The notes beneath the pieces are model-generated. The model did no database searches. It was not told where the DNA came from and saw only the letters and a program-made list of their open reading frames with translations. A stretch of DNA of 64,000 nt. It comes from RUG14871 sp045539425. GTDB taxonomy: Bacteria > Bacillota_I > Bacilli_A > Erysipelotrichales > Erysipelotrichaceae. Positions 49,015-57,455 of this stretch are shown here, piece by piece (within the stretch, counting starts at the first letter, position 1; each line of letters opens with the position of its first letter). The DNA is taken from NCBI GenBank assembly GCA_045539425.1, contig JAZQFH010000021.1:5313-69312 (forward strand), given 5' to 3'. The position numbers and the translations under genes were made by a program.

Positions 49015-50817
49015 ATGGATCAGAACTACATTCGTAACTTCTCAATCATCGCTCATATCGACCACGGAAAGAGTACTCTGGCGGACCGGATCCTCGAATT
49101 AACGGAGACGGTAAAGAAGAGAGACATGGTCGCCCAGGTCTTGGATACACTGGATCTGGAGAGGGAAAGAGGCATCACCATCAAGCTGAATGCCGTTCAG
49201 CTGAAATATCATGCGGACAACGGTCATGACTATATTTTTCATTTGATCGATACCCCGGGGCATGTGGACTTTACCTATGAAGTTTCCCGTTCCTTAGCCG
49301 CATGTGAAGGTGCCGTTTTAGTGGTGGATGCCACTCAGGGCATTGAAGCGCAGACGCTCGCCAACGTCTACCTGGCGCTGGATAATGACCTGGAGATCAT
49401 TCCGGTCATCAACAAGATTGATCTTCCGAGCGCGGATGCGGAACGCACGATCCATGAAATTGAAAATGTTATTGGTTTATATGCCGAAGATGCTCCGCAA
49501 ATCAGTGCAAAAAACGGTACAAACGTCAAACAGGTGCTCGAATATATCGTAGAACGCGTCCCGGCTCCGCACGGAGATCCGGATGCACCGCTCAAGGCAC
49601 TGGTCTTTGACTCCTATTATGATTCCTATCGCGGCGTCATTGCTTTGGTCCGCATTAAGGATGGAAGCGTAAAGGTCGGCGACTACATCCGCTTAATGTC
49701 CACCGGTGCGGAATACCTGGTGACGGAAGTCGGTGTCTCGCAGGTCAATGAAGTCAAAAAGGACCGCCTGGAATGCGGTGAGGTCGGCTGGATCGCCGCC
49801 AGCATCAAATCCATTCAGGATCTGCATGTCGGTGATACGATCACGCTGCGGGACAATCCTGCCAAAGAACCGTTACCGGGCTACCGCAAGATCAACTCGA
49901 TGGTCTACTGCGGTTTCTATCCGGTCGATGCGGCAAGATACGAAGACTTGAAGGATGCTCTGGGACGCTTACAGCTCAACGATGCTTCCTTACATTTTGA
50001 AGCGGAGACATCACAGGCATTGGGCTTCGGCTTCCGCTGCGGCTTCTTGGGATTGTTACACATGGATGTCGTACAGGAGCGGCTGGAGCGCGAATACAAT
50101 CTGAACCTGATTGCCACGGCACCGTCCGTCATCTATAACGTCTACTTAACAGACGGCACAATGGTACCGGTGGATAACCCGGCACATCTGCCGGATCCCA
50201 GCAAGATCGACCACATGGAAGAGCCGATGGTTAAGGCAACCATCATGGTACCGAAGGAATATGTCGGACCGGTCATGGAGCTTTCCAACAACAAGCGCGG
50301 CATCTATCAGGATATGGTCTATATCGATGATAGCCGTGTCAGCCTGGTTTATCTCTTACCGCTGGCGGAAATCGTTTACGATTACTTTGATAAGCTGAAA
50401 TCCTGCACCAAGGGCTATGCATCATTGGACTATGAACTGGCGGATTATCAGCGAGGCGATCTTGTGAAGATGGACATCCTGCTGAACGGAGAAGTCATCG
50501 ATGCCCTGAGCGTGATCGTTCACAGGGATCAGGCCTATAACCGCGGCAGTCTGATCACAAGAAAACTGAAGGATCTGCTTCCGAAACAGCAGTTCGAGAT
50601 TCCGGTACAGGCAGCGGTCGGATCGAAGATCATTGCCCGCACCAATATCAAATCACTGCGCAAGGACGTCTTGGCCAAGTGCTACGGCGGTGACGTCTCG
50701 CGTAAGAAGAAGCTTTTGGAAAAACAGAAAGAGGGAAAGAAACGGATGAAAGCCGTGGGAAGTGTTGAAATCCCGCAGGAAGCTTTCATGGCTGTTCTTG
50801 CCCGCGACGAGAATTAA
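49015..50817 (+). CDS. lepA: Elongation factor 4 (LepA), ribosome back-translocase GTPase
   Basis: A 600-residue translational GTPase. The G motifs are AHIDHGKSTLADR, DTPGHVDFTYEV and INKIDLPSAD. The C-terminal LepA-specific domain is present (CYGGDVSRKKKLLEKQKEGKKRMKAVGSVEIPQEAFMAVL). It helps ribosomes under stress and in 30S assembly. It is followed by a weak terminator. Confidence 0.97.
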   Translation: MDQNYIRNFSIIAHIDHGKSTLADRILELTETVKKRDMVAQVLDTLDLERERGITIKLNAVQLKYHADNGHDYIFHLIDTPGHVDFTYEVSRSLAACEGAVLVVDATQGIEAQTLANVYLALDNDLEIIPVINKIDLPSADAERTIHEIENVIGLYAEDAPQISAKNGTNVKQVLEYIVERVPAPHGDPDAPLKALVFDSYYDSYRGVIALVRIKDGSVKVGDYIRLMSTGAEYLVTEVGVSQVNEVKKDRLECGEVGWIAASIKSIQDLHVGDTITLRDNPAKEPLPGYRKINSMVYCGFYPVDAARYEDLKDALGRLQLNDASLHFEAETSQALGFGFRCGFLGLLHMDVVQERLEREYNLNLIATAPSVIYNVYLTDGTMVPVDNPAHLPDPSKIDHMEEPMVKATIMVPKEYVGPVMELSNNKRGIYQDMVYIDDSRVSLVYLLPLAEIVYDYFDKLKSCTKGYASLDYELADYQRGDLVKMDILLNGEVIDALSVIVHRDQAYNRGSLITRKLKDLLPKQQFEIPVQAAVGSKIIARTNIKSLRKDVLAKCYGGDVSRKKKLLEKQKEGKKRMKAVGSVEIPQEAFMAVLARDEN

Positions 50818-50820
50818 AAC

Positions 50821-50842
50821 AGAAGGTAGAAATACCTTCTTT
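50821..50842 (+). terminator. Weak terminator after lepA
   Basis: AGAAGGTA, GAAA loop, TACCTTCT, TT. The T-run is short, so read-through into the next gene is likely. Confidence 0.6.
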
Positions 50843-50865
50843 GTGTAAGAAGGGGGTCAATTGTT

Positions 50866-51153
50866 ATGGATGATCTGGAACGGGACATTCAGGCCATGCG
50901 TGTACATAAGGGCTGGGATAAGACGGATACGGATCCGATTCTGGCCAAGAGCGTGGTCATTGAAGCGGCAGAGCTTTTGGAATGCTATCAGTGGGATGAA
51001 GTCAATGTCGACAAGGAAGCCGTCAAGAGCGAGCTTGCTGATGTTCTGATGTATGCCATCTCCTTATGCATGGACAACGGCTGGTACTACAAGGATGTGG
51101 TACGGGCCAAATTTGCGGATGTGGACCGCCGTTATCCGGATCTGAATGAGTAG
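50866..51153 (+). CDS. MazG-like nucleotide pyrophosphohydrolase
   Basis: A 95-residue small all-alpha NTP pyrophosphatase. It shows SVVIEAAELLECYQWDE (E-x-x-E type metal site EAAEL) and KSELADVLMYAISLCMDNGW (E-L-A-D), the family signature. It cleaves noncanonical NTPs or dNTPs to NMP and PPi. Start at the ATG at 50866, SD AAGGGGG. It overlaps hemW by 8 bp. Confidence 0.85.
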   Translation: MDDLERDIQAMRVHKGWDKTDTDPILAKSVVIEAAELLECYQWDEVNVDKEAVKSELADVLMYAISLCMDNGWYYKDVVRAKFADVDRRYPDLNE

Positions 51154-52216
51154 GGCACTTTACGTTCATATTCCGTTCTGTGCCTCCATCTGCGCCTATT
51201 GCGACTTCTGCCGCGTCAAATATCATAATGGTCTGGCAGACCGCTATCTGGACGCGCTGGAAAACGAACTCGGACGCATCACGGATCCGCACTTTCATAC
51301 GGTTTACATTGGCGGAGGAACGCCATCCGCGCTTTCCCTAAAGCAATTGGAAAGTCTCTTCCGGATGCTTGCGCCTTATTTACATGACGCAACGGAGATC
51401 ACAATCGAAGTCAATCCGGAAACGCTGGATGAAGAAAAGGCGGCACTGTTTGAAAGAGCGGGGATTAACCGTGTATCTCTGGGAGTGCAGAGCTTTCAGC
51501 AGCGCTTACTGGACATTTGTGAGCGCAGACACACCAAAGCGGATGTGCTGAATGCACTGACTCTGTTACGGAAAGCCGGAATCCATAATATCTCCCTGGA
51601 TTTCATCTACGGACTTCCCACGCAGAAAAAGGAAGAATTTCTGGATGATATGGCTCAGGCAGTAGAGTGCGGCGTGCCGCATCTCTCGTTTTACATGCTG
51701 ACGATTGAAGAGCACAGCGCCTTTGGCAGAAGAGGGATCAAGCCGCAGGAGGAGGAAGAGAGCGACGAAATGTATTTTGAGGCAATCGAATATCTCAAGG
51801 AAAACGGCTTTCACCAGTACGAGATTTCAAACTTTGCCTTAAAGGGATATGAATCCGAGCACAACAAGATCTACTGGCGCTATGAAGACTATGAAGGTGT
51901 CGGCCTGGGTGCCAGCGGGAAAGTGGGCTCGATCCGTTATACCAATACCGGTAACTTCGCCGATTATTTTGAAGGAAAGTGGCGCGCGGAAGAGGTTACA
52001 CTCAAGCAAAAAGACCTCTATTTTGAAACGGTCATGATGGGGCTGCGCCTGAAGGATGGCGTAGTGCTTGATCCGGATATCACCTCCTATTACAGAGAAG
52101 TCATCGGCTCTTTGAAAGAGAAGGGACTGTTGACAGAAACAGACGGCAAGCTTGCCTGCTCAGAGCAGGGATATTACATTCTCAATGATATCCTTTTCGA
52201 ATTTTTGGAAGATTAG
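51146..52216 (+). CDS. hemW: Radical SAM protein HemW (heme chaperone / HemN-like)
   Basis: A 356-residue radical SAM enzyme with FCASICAYCDF (C12-x3-C16-x2-C19) and IGGGTPSALSLKQLESLF. NINVSLDFIYGLPTQKKEEF-type block (HNISLDFIYGLPTQ) and EHNKIYWRYEDYEGVGLGASGKVG are HemW and HemN features. The extra N-terminal residues that true oxygen-independent coproporphyrinogen oxidases need are absent, so it is HemW, a heme-insertion protein. No heme biosynthesis genes are nearby. Confidence 0.9.
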   Translation: MSRALYVHIPFCASICAYCDFCRVKYHNGLADRYLDALENELGRITDPHFHTVYIGGGTPSALSLKQLESLFRMLAPYLHDATEITIEVNPETLDEEKAALFERAGINRVSLGVQSFQQRLLDICERRHTKADVLNALTLLRKAGIHNISLDFIYGLPTQKKEEFLDDMAQAVECGVPHLSFYMLTIEEHSAFGRRGIKPQEEEESDEMYFEAIEYLKENGFHQYEISNFALKGYESEHNKIYWRYEDYEGVGLGASGKVGSIRYTNTGNFADYFEGKWRAEEVTLKQKDLYFETVMMGLRLKDGVVLDPDITSYYREVIGSLKEKGLLTETDGKLACSEQGYYILNDILFEFLED

Positions 52217-52248
52217 AAAGAATCCCGCCATGCGGGTTGGTAATTAGT

Positions 52249-53250
52249 ATGTTAGTTTTTGCGGACCATTACAAGAGCAAGCTCGGTATTTACGATACGC
52301 AGAGTGCCATCAAGCTCATCAAGGACCGGTTTCAGAAGAATCTGGCGCGTGAGCTGGACTTACATCGCGTCAGTGCACCGCTATTTGTGGACAGCCTTTC
52401 CGGCCTGAATGATAACCTGAACGGCATTGAGCGTCCGGTTGCCTTTGACATCAAGAATCTTGACGGCAGCTATGAAATCGTTCATTCGCTTGCCAAGTGG
52501 AAGCGCATGGCTCTAAAGCAGTATGACTTCTATATGCATAAGGGGCTTTATACCGATATGAATGCCATCCGCCGCGATGAGGATCTGGATAATCTTCACA
52601 GCATCTATGTGGACCAGTGGGACTGGGAAAAGATCATCGCAAGAGAAGACAGATGCAGAGAATATCTGGAAGAGACGGTCCGCAAGATTCTGCATGCCTT
52701 AAAGAAAACCGAGGATGCTTTGCTGAAGAAGTATCCGCAGCTCTCTCCGGTTGTGAAAGAGGAAGTATACTTTATTACCAGCGAAGAACTGCTGCAGAAA
52801 TACCCTGAGAAAAGCGCGAAAGAGCGCGAGTATCTTATCACCAAAGAGTACGGCACGGTCTTTCTGATGCAGATCGGTGACAAGCTCTCCAACGGGGAAA
52901 AACATGACGGCAGGGCACCGGACTACGATGACTGGAAGCTCAACGGAGATATCCTGATTTACCATCCGGTACTGGACTGTGCGATGGAGATCAGCTCCAT
53001 GGGGATTCGCGTCGATGAAGTGTCACTGATCGAACAGTTGCGTAAGACACATAACGAAGAGCGGCAGTTTCTGCCGTTCCATCAGGCGCTGTTGCATAAG
53101 CAGCTGCCGCTGACAATCGGCGGCGGTATCGGACAGAGCCGGCTGTGCATGCTGTTATTACAGAAAGCCCATATCGGGGAAGTACAGGTCTCTGTGTGGC
53201 CAAAAGAGATGCGTGAAGCATGTGCGAAACACGGGATGTTCTTGTTATGA
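52249..53250 (+). CDS. asnA: Aspartate-ammonia ligase (asparagine synthetase A)
   Basis: A 333-residue class II aminoacyl-tRNA-synthetase-like enzyme that makes asparagine from aspartate and ammonia. Conserved blocks include FQKNLARELDLHRVSAPLFV, GLNDNLNGIERPVAFDI, VHSLAKWKRMAL, MNAIRRDEDLDNLHSIYVDQWDWEKII and LTIGGGIGQSRLCMLLL. The ATG at 52249 gives the expected N-terminus. No SD stands upstream; a 5-bp GC stem (CCCGC/GCGGG) lies 14 bases before the start. Confidence 0.95.
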   Translation: MLVFADHYKSKLGIYDTQSAIKLIKDRFQKNLARELDLHRVSAPLFVDSLSGLNDNLNGIERPVAFDIKNLDGSYEIVHSLAKWKRMALKQYDFYMHKGLYTDMNAIRRDEDLDNLHSIYVDQWDWEKIIAREDRCREYLEETVRKILHALKKTEDALLKKYPQLSPVVKEEVYFITSEELLQKYPEKSAKEREYLITKEYGTVFLMQIGDKLSNGEKHDGRAPDYDDWKLNGDILIYHPVLDCAMEISSMGIRVDEVSLIEQLRKTHNEERQFLPFHQALLHKQLPLTIGGGIGQSRLCMLLLQKAHIGEVQVSVWPKEMREACAKHGMFLL

Positions 53251-53305
53251 AGAGCATCTTTTCTTTCTCTTTGAAATAGGGTTATAATAAAGGAAACGAG
53301 GACCA

Positions 53306-54277
53306 ATGAGAATACTGCTGATTATCTGTGTCATTTTACTGATACTTTTTTTGGCCGCGGGCGTGATCGGCGGCAGTATTTTCGTGGACATGGCGCTGAA
53401 TGTGGACCGCATCCGCAAGAAGGGGAACCGGACGCTGACGAAGAATTCGCAGAGCTATGAGTATCCTCCCTATACTCCGGGGATCTACTGCAAGGATCCG
53501 AAAAGCTGGGTATTAAATCAGAGCAATTACCGCAACGTATTCTTGAAAAACGACGGCCTGAAACTGCATGCAGTCTATATTCCAAATGATTCCCACCGCT
53601 ATGTGATCTGCTGCCACGGCTACAGCGGCAGTGCCATCGGTCTGGGACCGTTTTTACATAAGTTCTATCTGCAGGGTTTTTCCGTACTGGCACCGGACGC
53701 GAGAGCGCACGGGGAGAGTGAAGGAAAGTACACCTACATGGGACAGAGGGAGAAAAAGGATATCGTACGGTGGATCCGCTACCTCATTGAACAGGATCCG
53801 GAGGCGGAAATCGTTCTCTGGGGAATCTCCATGGGTGCTTCCACGGTGATGTTCACATTAGGTGAAGAACTGCCGTCAAACGTGAAGTGTGCCATTGAGG
53901 ACTGCGGTTACTCTTCCCTTTACGGGCAGTACTGCTACGAGTGTCAGCACACGCTGCACATTCCATCGTTTCCGTTAGTCCTGTTTGTCAATCTAGTGAC
54001 AAGAATCAAACTGAAACTCAATATCCGCAAGGCGGATACGAAGTATACATTAACCAGAAGCAAGACACCGCTCTTACTGATTCACGGAGATAACGATACC
54101 TTTGTACCGTTTTTCAATCTTCAGAGGAATTATGATCTCTGTGCGAGTGAGAAGGAGATGTTAGTCATGGAAGACGCCACGCATGCGCGCAGTTCGTCGT
54201 TCCATCCCGAACAGTATTGGAACAGCGTATTTCAGTTTTGCGACAGATATCTGTCAAAGGAAGAGGTACCATTATGA
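53306..54277 (+). CDS. Membrane-anchored alpha/beta hydrolase
   Basis: A 323-residue alpha/beta hydrolase with an N-terminal membrane helix (RILLIICVILLILFLAAGVIGG). The fold signs are VICCHGYSGSA, the nucleophile Ser in WGISMGASTVM, LIHGDNDTFVPF and a closing His in MEDATHARSS. Relatives act on acyl esters or lysophospholipids at the membrane face; the substrate is unknown. SD AAAGGAAACGAGG. It overlaps the next gene by 4 bp. Confidence 0.85.
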   Translation: MRILLIICVILLILFLAAGVIGGSIFVDMALNVDRIRKKGNRTLTKNSQSYEYPPYTPGIYCKDPKSWVLNQSNYRNVFLKNDGLKLHAVYIPNDSHRYVICCHGYSGSAIGLGPFLHKFYLQGFSVLAPDARAHGESEGKYTYMGQREKKDIVRWIRYLIEQDPEAEIVLWGISMGASTVMFTLGEELPSNVKCAIEDCGYSSLYGQYCYECQHTLHIPSFPLVLFVNLVTRIKLKLNIRKADTKYTLTRSKTPLLLIHGDNDTFVPFFNLQRNYDLCASEKEMLVMEDATHARSSSFHPEQYWNSVFQFCDRYLSKEEVPL

Positions 54278-55275
54278 CACAGCTGATCAAACGAAAATCA
54301 CTTAAAGAACACCTTGCGGAAGAGTCACTTGCCCAACTGAAGGAGATCTCCCGCAACCTCTATCTGCCGGAGGAGAATCTGGAGCGCAGTGCTCTGGAAG
54401 AGAGAATCTATCTGGTTCTTTCCGACCAGAAAGCCATGCGCCGGCACTCCGTCAAGATGCTGGACAGGGAGTACACGTTCATCAAGCGGATGCTGAACTA
54501 CCATGGTGCTTTAAAGGAAAGCGAGAGCGATGTGCGCTCCTATTATTCCTTCCTCTCTCTTGGCGCCGTGTATTATGCCGAGCATGACGGAGAGAAGTAT
54601 ATCGTCATGCCGGAAGAGATCTATCAGAACTTCAAGAAGACCAAACTGGAGAAGATGGAAGATACGATCGAGAACAACTCCCGCATTTACAACCTTTTAG
54701 TCAGCATGGTGGAACTCTACGGTGTCGTCAGCATCTATGATCTGATTGACAACTACAACCGCTTCTATAAGACCATGGAGGAGTATGTGGACAATCTGAA
54801 TATGGAATTCTTCTTCACCATCAAGCGGGTCAACAGTATCCGTCCGAAACTGATCGATAACCAGCAGTACTTCCTCCATAAGAATATCGTGGGAAACAAG
54901 GGTTTGCTGAACAATATCATGATGGTCAAGAGAAATCATTCCCCGGCGATACTGGAAAAGCGTGAGCTTCTGAAATACCGTCACAAGGACTATTACGACA
55001 ACAATGACGAGATCAAGGACCTCAAGAAATTCCTCTATGAGTTCAAGGGCAGTGAAGAGGTGGAACAGATCATCATCGAGATCCATGACGTCTTTAAGAT
55101 GAACAAGACCACCGACCATATTTATGCGATTCTGGACAACCACGGGATCCGCATCAACGAAAAGAAACAGCAGCAGTTCTTTACCATCCTGATGGATGCC
55201 TACAAGAACATGCGGCTCTGGCTCAACTGCGGCTACACGCTGAATGAACTGGTACAGCTCAGGAATGAAGAATGA
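54274..55275 (+). CDS. Uncharacterised charged protein, translationally coupled to the hydrolase
   Basis: A 333-residue cytosolic protein I do not recognise. The first 80 residues (LKEHLAEESLAQLKEISRNLYLPEENLERSALEERIYLVLSD) look like a small helical domain of the Rho/SAP type. The centre is rich in Tyr, Asn and Lys (IYDLIDNYNRFYKTMEEYVDN). The C-terminal 80 residues are helical, ending in AYKNMRLWLNCGYTLNELVQLRNEE. Start at the ATG at 54274, which overlaps the hydrolase stop. It overlaps the next gene by 4 bp. No signal peptide or membrane segment. Confidence 0.8.
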   Translation: MTQLIKRKSLKEHLAEESLAQLKEISRNLYLPEENLERSALEERIYLVLSDQKAMRRHSVKMLDREYTFIKRMLNYHGALKESESDVRSYYSFLSLGAVYYAEHDGEKYIVMPEEIYQNFKKTKLEKMEDTIENNSRIYNLLVSMVELYGVVSIYDLIDNYNRFYKTMEEYVDNLNMEFFFTIKRVNSIRPKLIDNQQYFLHKNIVGNKGLLNNIMMVKRNHSPAILEKRELLKYRHKDYYDNNDEIKDLKKFLYEFKGSEEVEQIIIEIHDVFKMNKTTDHIYAILDNHGIRINEKKQQQFFTILMDAYKNMRLWLNCGYTLNELVQLRNEE

Positions 55276-55667
55276 AAGAAGTAAGGCTGTCCAAACTCGT
55301 CCGTGCCATGCGTCAGAGCAGAAGTGATGAGAAGTATTACCTCAATATCAAAAACTACATGGTATTTTCATACTCACACCATGAGATCCGCTATCTGGAC
55401 GAATACCGCATGGTGAATGTCGACGAGATTCCCGCGCTTAGGGAGCACTCCGTGCGCATTCCGCCCTTTACGGAAAAGGATATGATGAAAGAATACCTTT
55501 TGAATAAAGGGGAAGAGGAAGAGATGCGCTATGAGGAATTCGCCTTTTATCTTAGGGTAAATGAGGCGGAAGCGGTATATGAGGCGTTCAAAAAGAAGAG
55601 CTACCGTGAAAAGTGCATCGCGTTTGCGGAAGAAAATGATATAACATATATTGATGATCTGAAATAG
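55272..55667 (+). CDS. Uncharacterised protein, possible UPF0158-like
   Basis: A 131-residue acidic protein. The pattern VNVDEIPALREHSVRIPPFTEKDMMKEYL, followed by FYLRVNEAEAVYEAFKKKSYREK, resembles the UPF0158 family (conserved F/Y-rich strand and gkgAF.xFK-like motif), but the match is only partial. Its position, overlapping an unknown helical protein upstream and leading to ydbC 11 bp downstream, suggests a nucleic-acid-linked role. This is a weak assignment. Confidence 0.6.
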   Translation: MKEVRLSKLVRAMRQSRSDEKYYLNIKNYMVFSYSHHEIRYLDEYRMVNVDEIPALREHSVRIPPFTEKDMMKEYLLNKGEEEEMRYEEFAFYLRVNEAEAVYEAFKKKSYREKCIAFAEENDITYIDDLK

Positions 55668-55678
55668 GAGGAAATAAT

Positions 55679-55918
55679 ATGCCAGGAAAATTTGAATATG
55701 AGATCAAGGAAGAATACGGTGTGATCTCGGAAGGATACCAGGGCTGGACAAAAGAACTCAACCTGATTTCCTATAACGGTGCCAAACCGAAATACGACTT
55801 AAGAGAATGGGCTCCGGAACATGAGAAGATGGGCAAGGGCTTCACCTTCACCAGAGATGAGCTGCTCAATCTCAGGGACCTCATTGATATCGCTCTGGAA
55901 GAGGGCGAAGAAGAATAA
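55679..55918 (+). CDS. YdbC-family PC4-like single-strand nucleic-acid-binding protein
   Basis: A 79-residue protein. The sequence FEYEIKEEYGVISEGYQGWTKELNLISYNGAKPKYDLREWAPEH matches the bacterial PC4 homologue YdbC almost end to end, including GxTKELNL and KYDxREWxPxHEKMGKG. PC4 proteins bind single-stranded DNA and unwound duplex. It ends the operon begun at 53306. SD AGGAGG. Confidence 0.9.
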   Translation: MPGKFEYEIKEEYGVISEGYQGWTKELNLISYNGAKPKYDLREWAPEHEKMGKGFTFTRDELLNLRDLIDIALEEGEEE

Positions 55919-55926
55919 AATAGTTG

Positions 55927-55955
55927 TTGACACCTCTTTTGGCTGGTGCTATTAT
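55927..55955 (+). promoter_or_regulatory. Strong sigma-A promoter of the 27-codon gene
   Basis: TTGACA (55927-55932), 17 bp, TATTAT (55950-55955). A second TATAAT at 55953-55958 overlaps it with a 20-bp spacer. Confidence 0.85.
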
Positions 55956-55962
55956 AATTAGT

Positions 55963-55988
55963 CCTCTGACAAGAGGCCTTGTTAGAGG
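55963..55988 (+). other. 5'-end hairpin of the small-protein mRNA
   Basis: CCTCTGACAAG (55963-55973), AGGC loop, CTTGTTAGAGG (55978-55988): 11 bp with one G-U. It begins where transcription from the promoter should start, so the RNA begins with a closed stem. Confidence 0.8.
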
Positions 55989-56010
55989 GTGAATGAAAGA
56001 GGTGAAATAA

Positions 56011-56094
56011 ATGTTTAAGAAGTTTATTAAAAATTTATTCTACATCAAACCGGTCGCAGAATCCGAAATGTACAACATGCTGATTCATCGTTAA
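56011..56094 (+). CDS. 27-residue small protein, own transcription unit
   Basis: A frame of 27 codons with SD AGAGGTG at the right distance from the ATG at 56011: MFKKFIKNLFYIKP, then VAESEMYNMLIHR. The first half is basic and aromatic, capable of forming an amphipathic helix at the membrane; the second half is polar. It has a strong promoter, a 5' hairpin and a terminator of its own (56133-56160), so the locus is built to make an abundant short RNA. It could be a small membrane peptide, a leader peptide, or part of an RNA regulator. Not similar to any family I know. Confidence 0.6.
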   Translation: MFKKFIKNLFYIKPVAESEMYNMLIHR

Positions 56095-56132
56095 TCAAAA
56101 ACATATTGCAGTCATATTATAATGTAGAATCC

Positions 56133-56160
56133 AGGGACGCCAGAGCGTCCCTTTCTTTTT
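56133..56160 (+). terminator. Terminator of the small-protein gene
   Basis: AGGGACGC, CAGA loop, GCGTCCCT, TTCTTTTT. Confidence 0.92.
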
Positions 56161-56164
56161 GAAT

Positions 56165-56199
56165 TTGACAAGTAATAATACAAATAGTACAATTAGTAC
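56165..56199 (+). promoter_or_regulatory. Promoter and operator of the GntR-ABC operon
   Basis: TTGACA (56165-56170), 17 bp, TACAAT (56188-56193). A repeat of TAGTACA at 56185-56191 and 56194-56200 spans the -10 box, a suitable autoregulation site for a YtrA-type GntR protein. Confidence 0.8.
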
Positions 56200-56218
56200 A
56201 GAAAAGGAGCTCGCAGGG

Positions 56219-56578
56219 ATGTATTTGATTAACTTACAGGGAAAAGAGAGCATCAACGATCAGATCAAATCTCAGATCATGAGATTTATTGAACTCGGTG
56301 TTCTGAAAGCTGATGACAAACTTCCTTCCGTGCGGATGCTGGCGCAGGATCTCGGAATCAACCCGAATACCGTTGCCAAGGCATATGCCGAACTTGAGGA
56401 GGAAGGAATCATCTACACCATAAATAAAAAAGGCGCTTTTATCTCTTCGAAAGAGCTTCCTTCGAGACTGAAAGCGCAGACGGAAATGGTTCTCCGCTCT
56501 TTAAAAGATGACGGAGTGACCAAGGAAGAACTTCTTAAGATCATTGAATCTGTATACAAGGAGGAGGAAAATGCTTAA
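56219..56578 (+). CDS. YtrA/YhcF-type GntR-family transcriptional regulator
   Basis: A 119-residue regulator. The winged HTH is INDQIKSQIMRFIELGVLKADDKLPSVRMLAQDLGINPNTVAKAYAELEEEGIIYTINKKGAFIS, a GntR domain, with a short helical tail (LKDDGVTKEELLKIIESVYKEEENA) of the YtrA kind instead of a ligand domain. The ATG at 56219 follows AAGGAG by nine bases; an upstream in-frame ATG lies inside the promoter. It overlaps the ABC ATPase gene by 8 bp and should repress its own operon until cell-envelope stress. Confidence 0.92.
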   Translation: MYLINLQGKESINDQIKSQIMRFIELGVLKADDKLPSVRMLAQDLGINPNTVAKAYAELEEEGIIYTINKKGAFISSKELPSRLKAQTEMVLRSLKDDGVTKEELLKIIESVYKEEENA

Positions 56579-57455
56579 GATCAGTCATGTTTACAAGAAT
56601 TTCGGCGATAAGCCGGTATTAAGAAATCTGAATTTAGAAATTGAAGAGGGCAGCATCTTCGGCTTGGTCGGAATCAACGGTTCCGGCAAGACAACCTTAC
56701 TGCGCTGCATCAGCGGAGTGTATTACCCGGATGACGGGGAAATCCTCTTCAATGAGTTAAACACGTATACGCAGCCGGAAATCCGCAAGGACATCCTCTT
56801 TGTGTCGGATGACATGTATCTGCCGTCCAATGCGACGATGCGCTCGCTGCGTCAGTTTTACGAATCGTTCTATGAACTGGACGAGAAGGCGTACCGCAGT
56901 TATCTGAATCTGTTCCGTTTAAACGAGAACGCGCATTTCTCCGGTTTCTCCAAAGGAATGAAGCGCCAGGCATCCCTGGTTTTTGCGCTTGCCATCAAGC
57001 CGCGTTTACTGCTATTGGATGAGTGCTTTGACGGACTGGATCCGCTCGTGCGTCTGAACTTCAAGAAAGCCTTAATTGATCTATTGGAAGATAAAAGCAC
57101 GACGGTGATCATCTCTTCCCACAACTTAAAGGAGCTGGAAGACATCTGTGACAGTTTCGGCATTCTGGATGACGGACAGATCAATACGTATGGAGACCTT
57201 TTGGAATCCAAGGAAAATGTCAGGAAATACCAGCTGGCATTTGAAGAAGAGAAGAGCCAGGAAGATTTCGCTGCACTGGATGTCATGAACTTCAAGAAGG
57301 AAGGCATGGTCTATACGCTTGTGGTGAAGGGGAATCAGGAAGAAGTGCACGACACGCTTTCCGCGATGCATCCGTTATTATTAAATGAGCTGCCGGTCAA
57401 CTTTGAAGAACTCTTCATTTATGAAGTAGAAAGCAGAGGGCTGTTACATGAGTAA
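56571..57455 (+). CDS. ABC transporter ATP-binding protein (YtrB-like)
   Basis: A 294-residue ATPase. Walker A GINGSGKTTLLRCISGVY, signature FSGFSKGMKRQASLV (variant of LSGGQ), Walker B LLLLDECFDGLDPLVR with the Glu replaced by the natural D-E pair, and H-loop IISSHNLKELED. The ATG at 56571 is chosen over the longer frame because GGAGGAGGAA lies just upstream. It pairs with the membrane protein that follows and overlaps it by 8 bp. In Bacillus the homologous ytr operon responds to cell-wall antibiotics. Confidence 0.9.
   Translation: MLKISHVYKNFGDKPVLRNLNLEIEEGSIFGLVGINGSGKTTLLRCISGVYYPDDGEILFNELNTYTQPEIRKDILFVSDDMYLPSNATMRSLRQFYESFYELDEKAYRSYLNLFRLNENAHFSGFSKGMKRQASLVFALAIKPRLLLLDECFDGLDPLVRLNFKKALIDLLEDKSTTVIISSHNLKELEDICDSFGILDDGQINTYGDLLESKENVRKYQLAFEEEKSQEDFAALDVMNFKKEGMVYTLVVKGNQEEVHDTLSAMHPLLLNELPVNFEELFIYEVESRGLLHE

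Noticed and set aside
52221..52240. Hairpin before asnA as a T-box or riboswitch
   Set aside because: Only a 5-bp stem; no T-box motif (TGGNACC) and no room for a leader between hemW and asnA.
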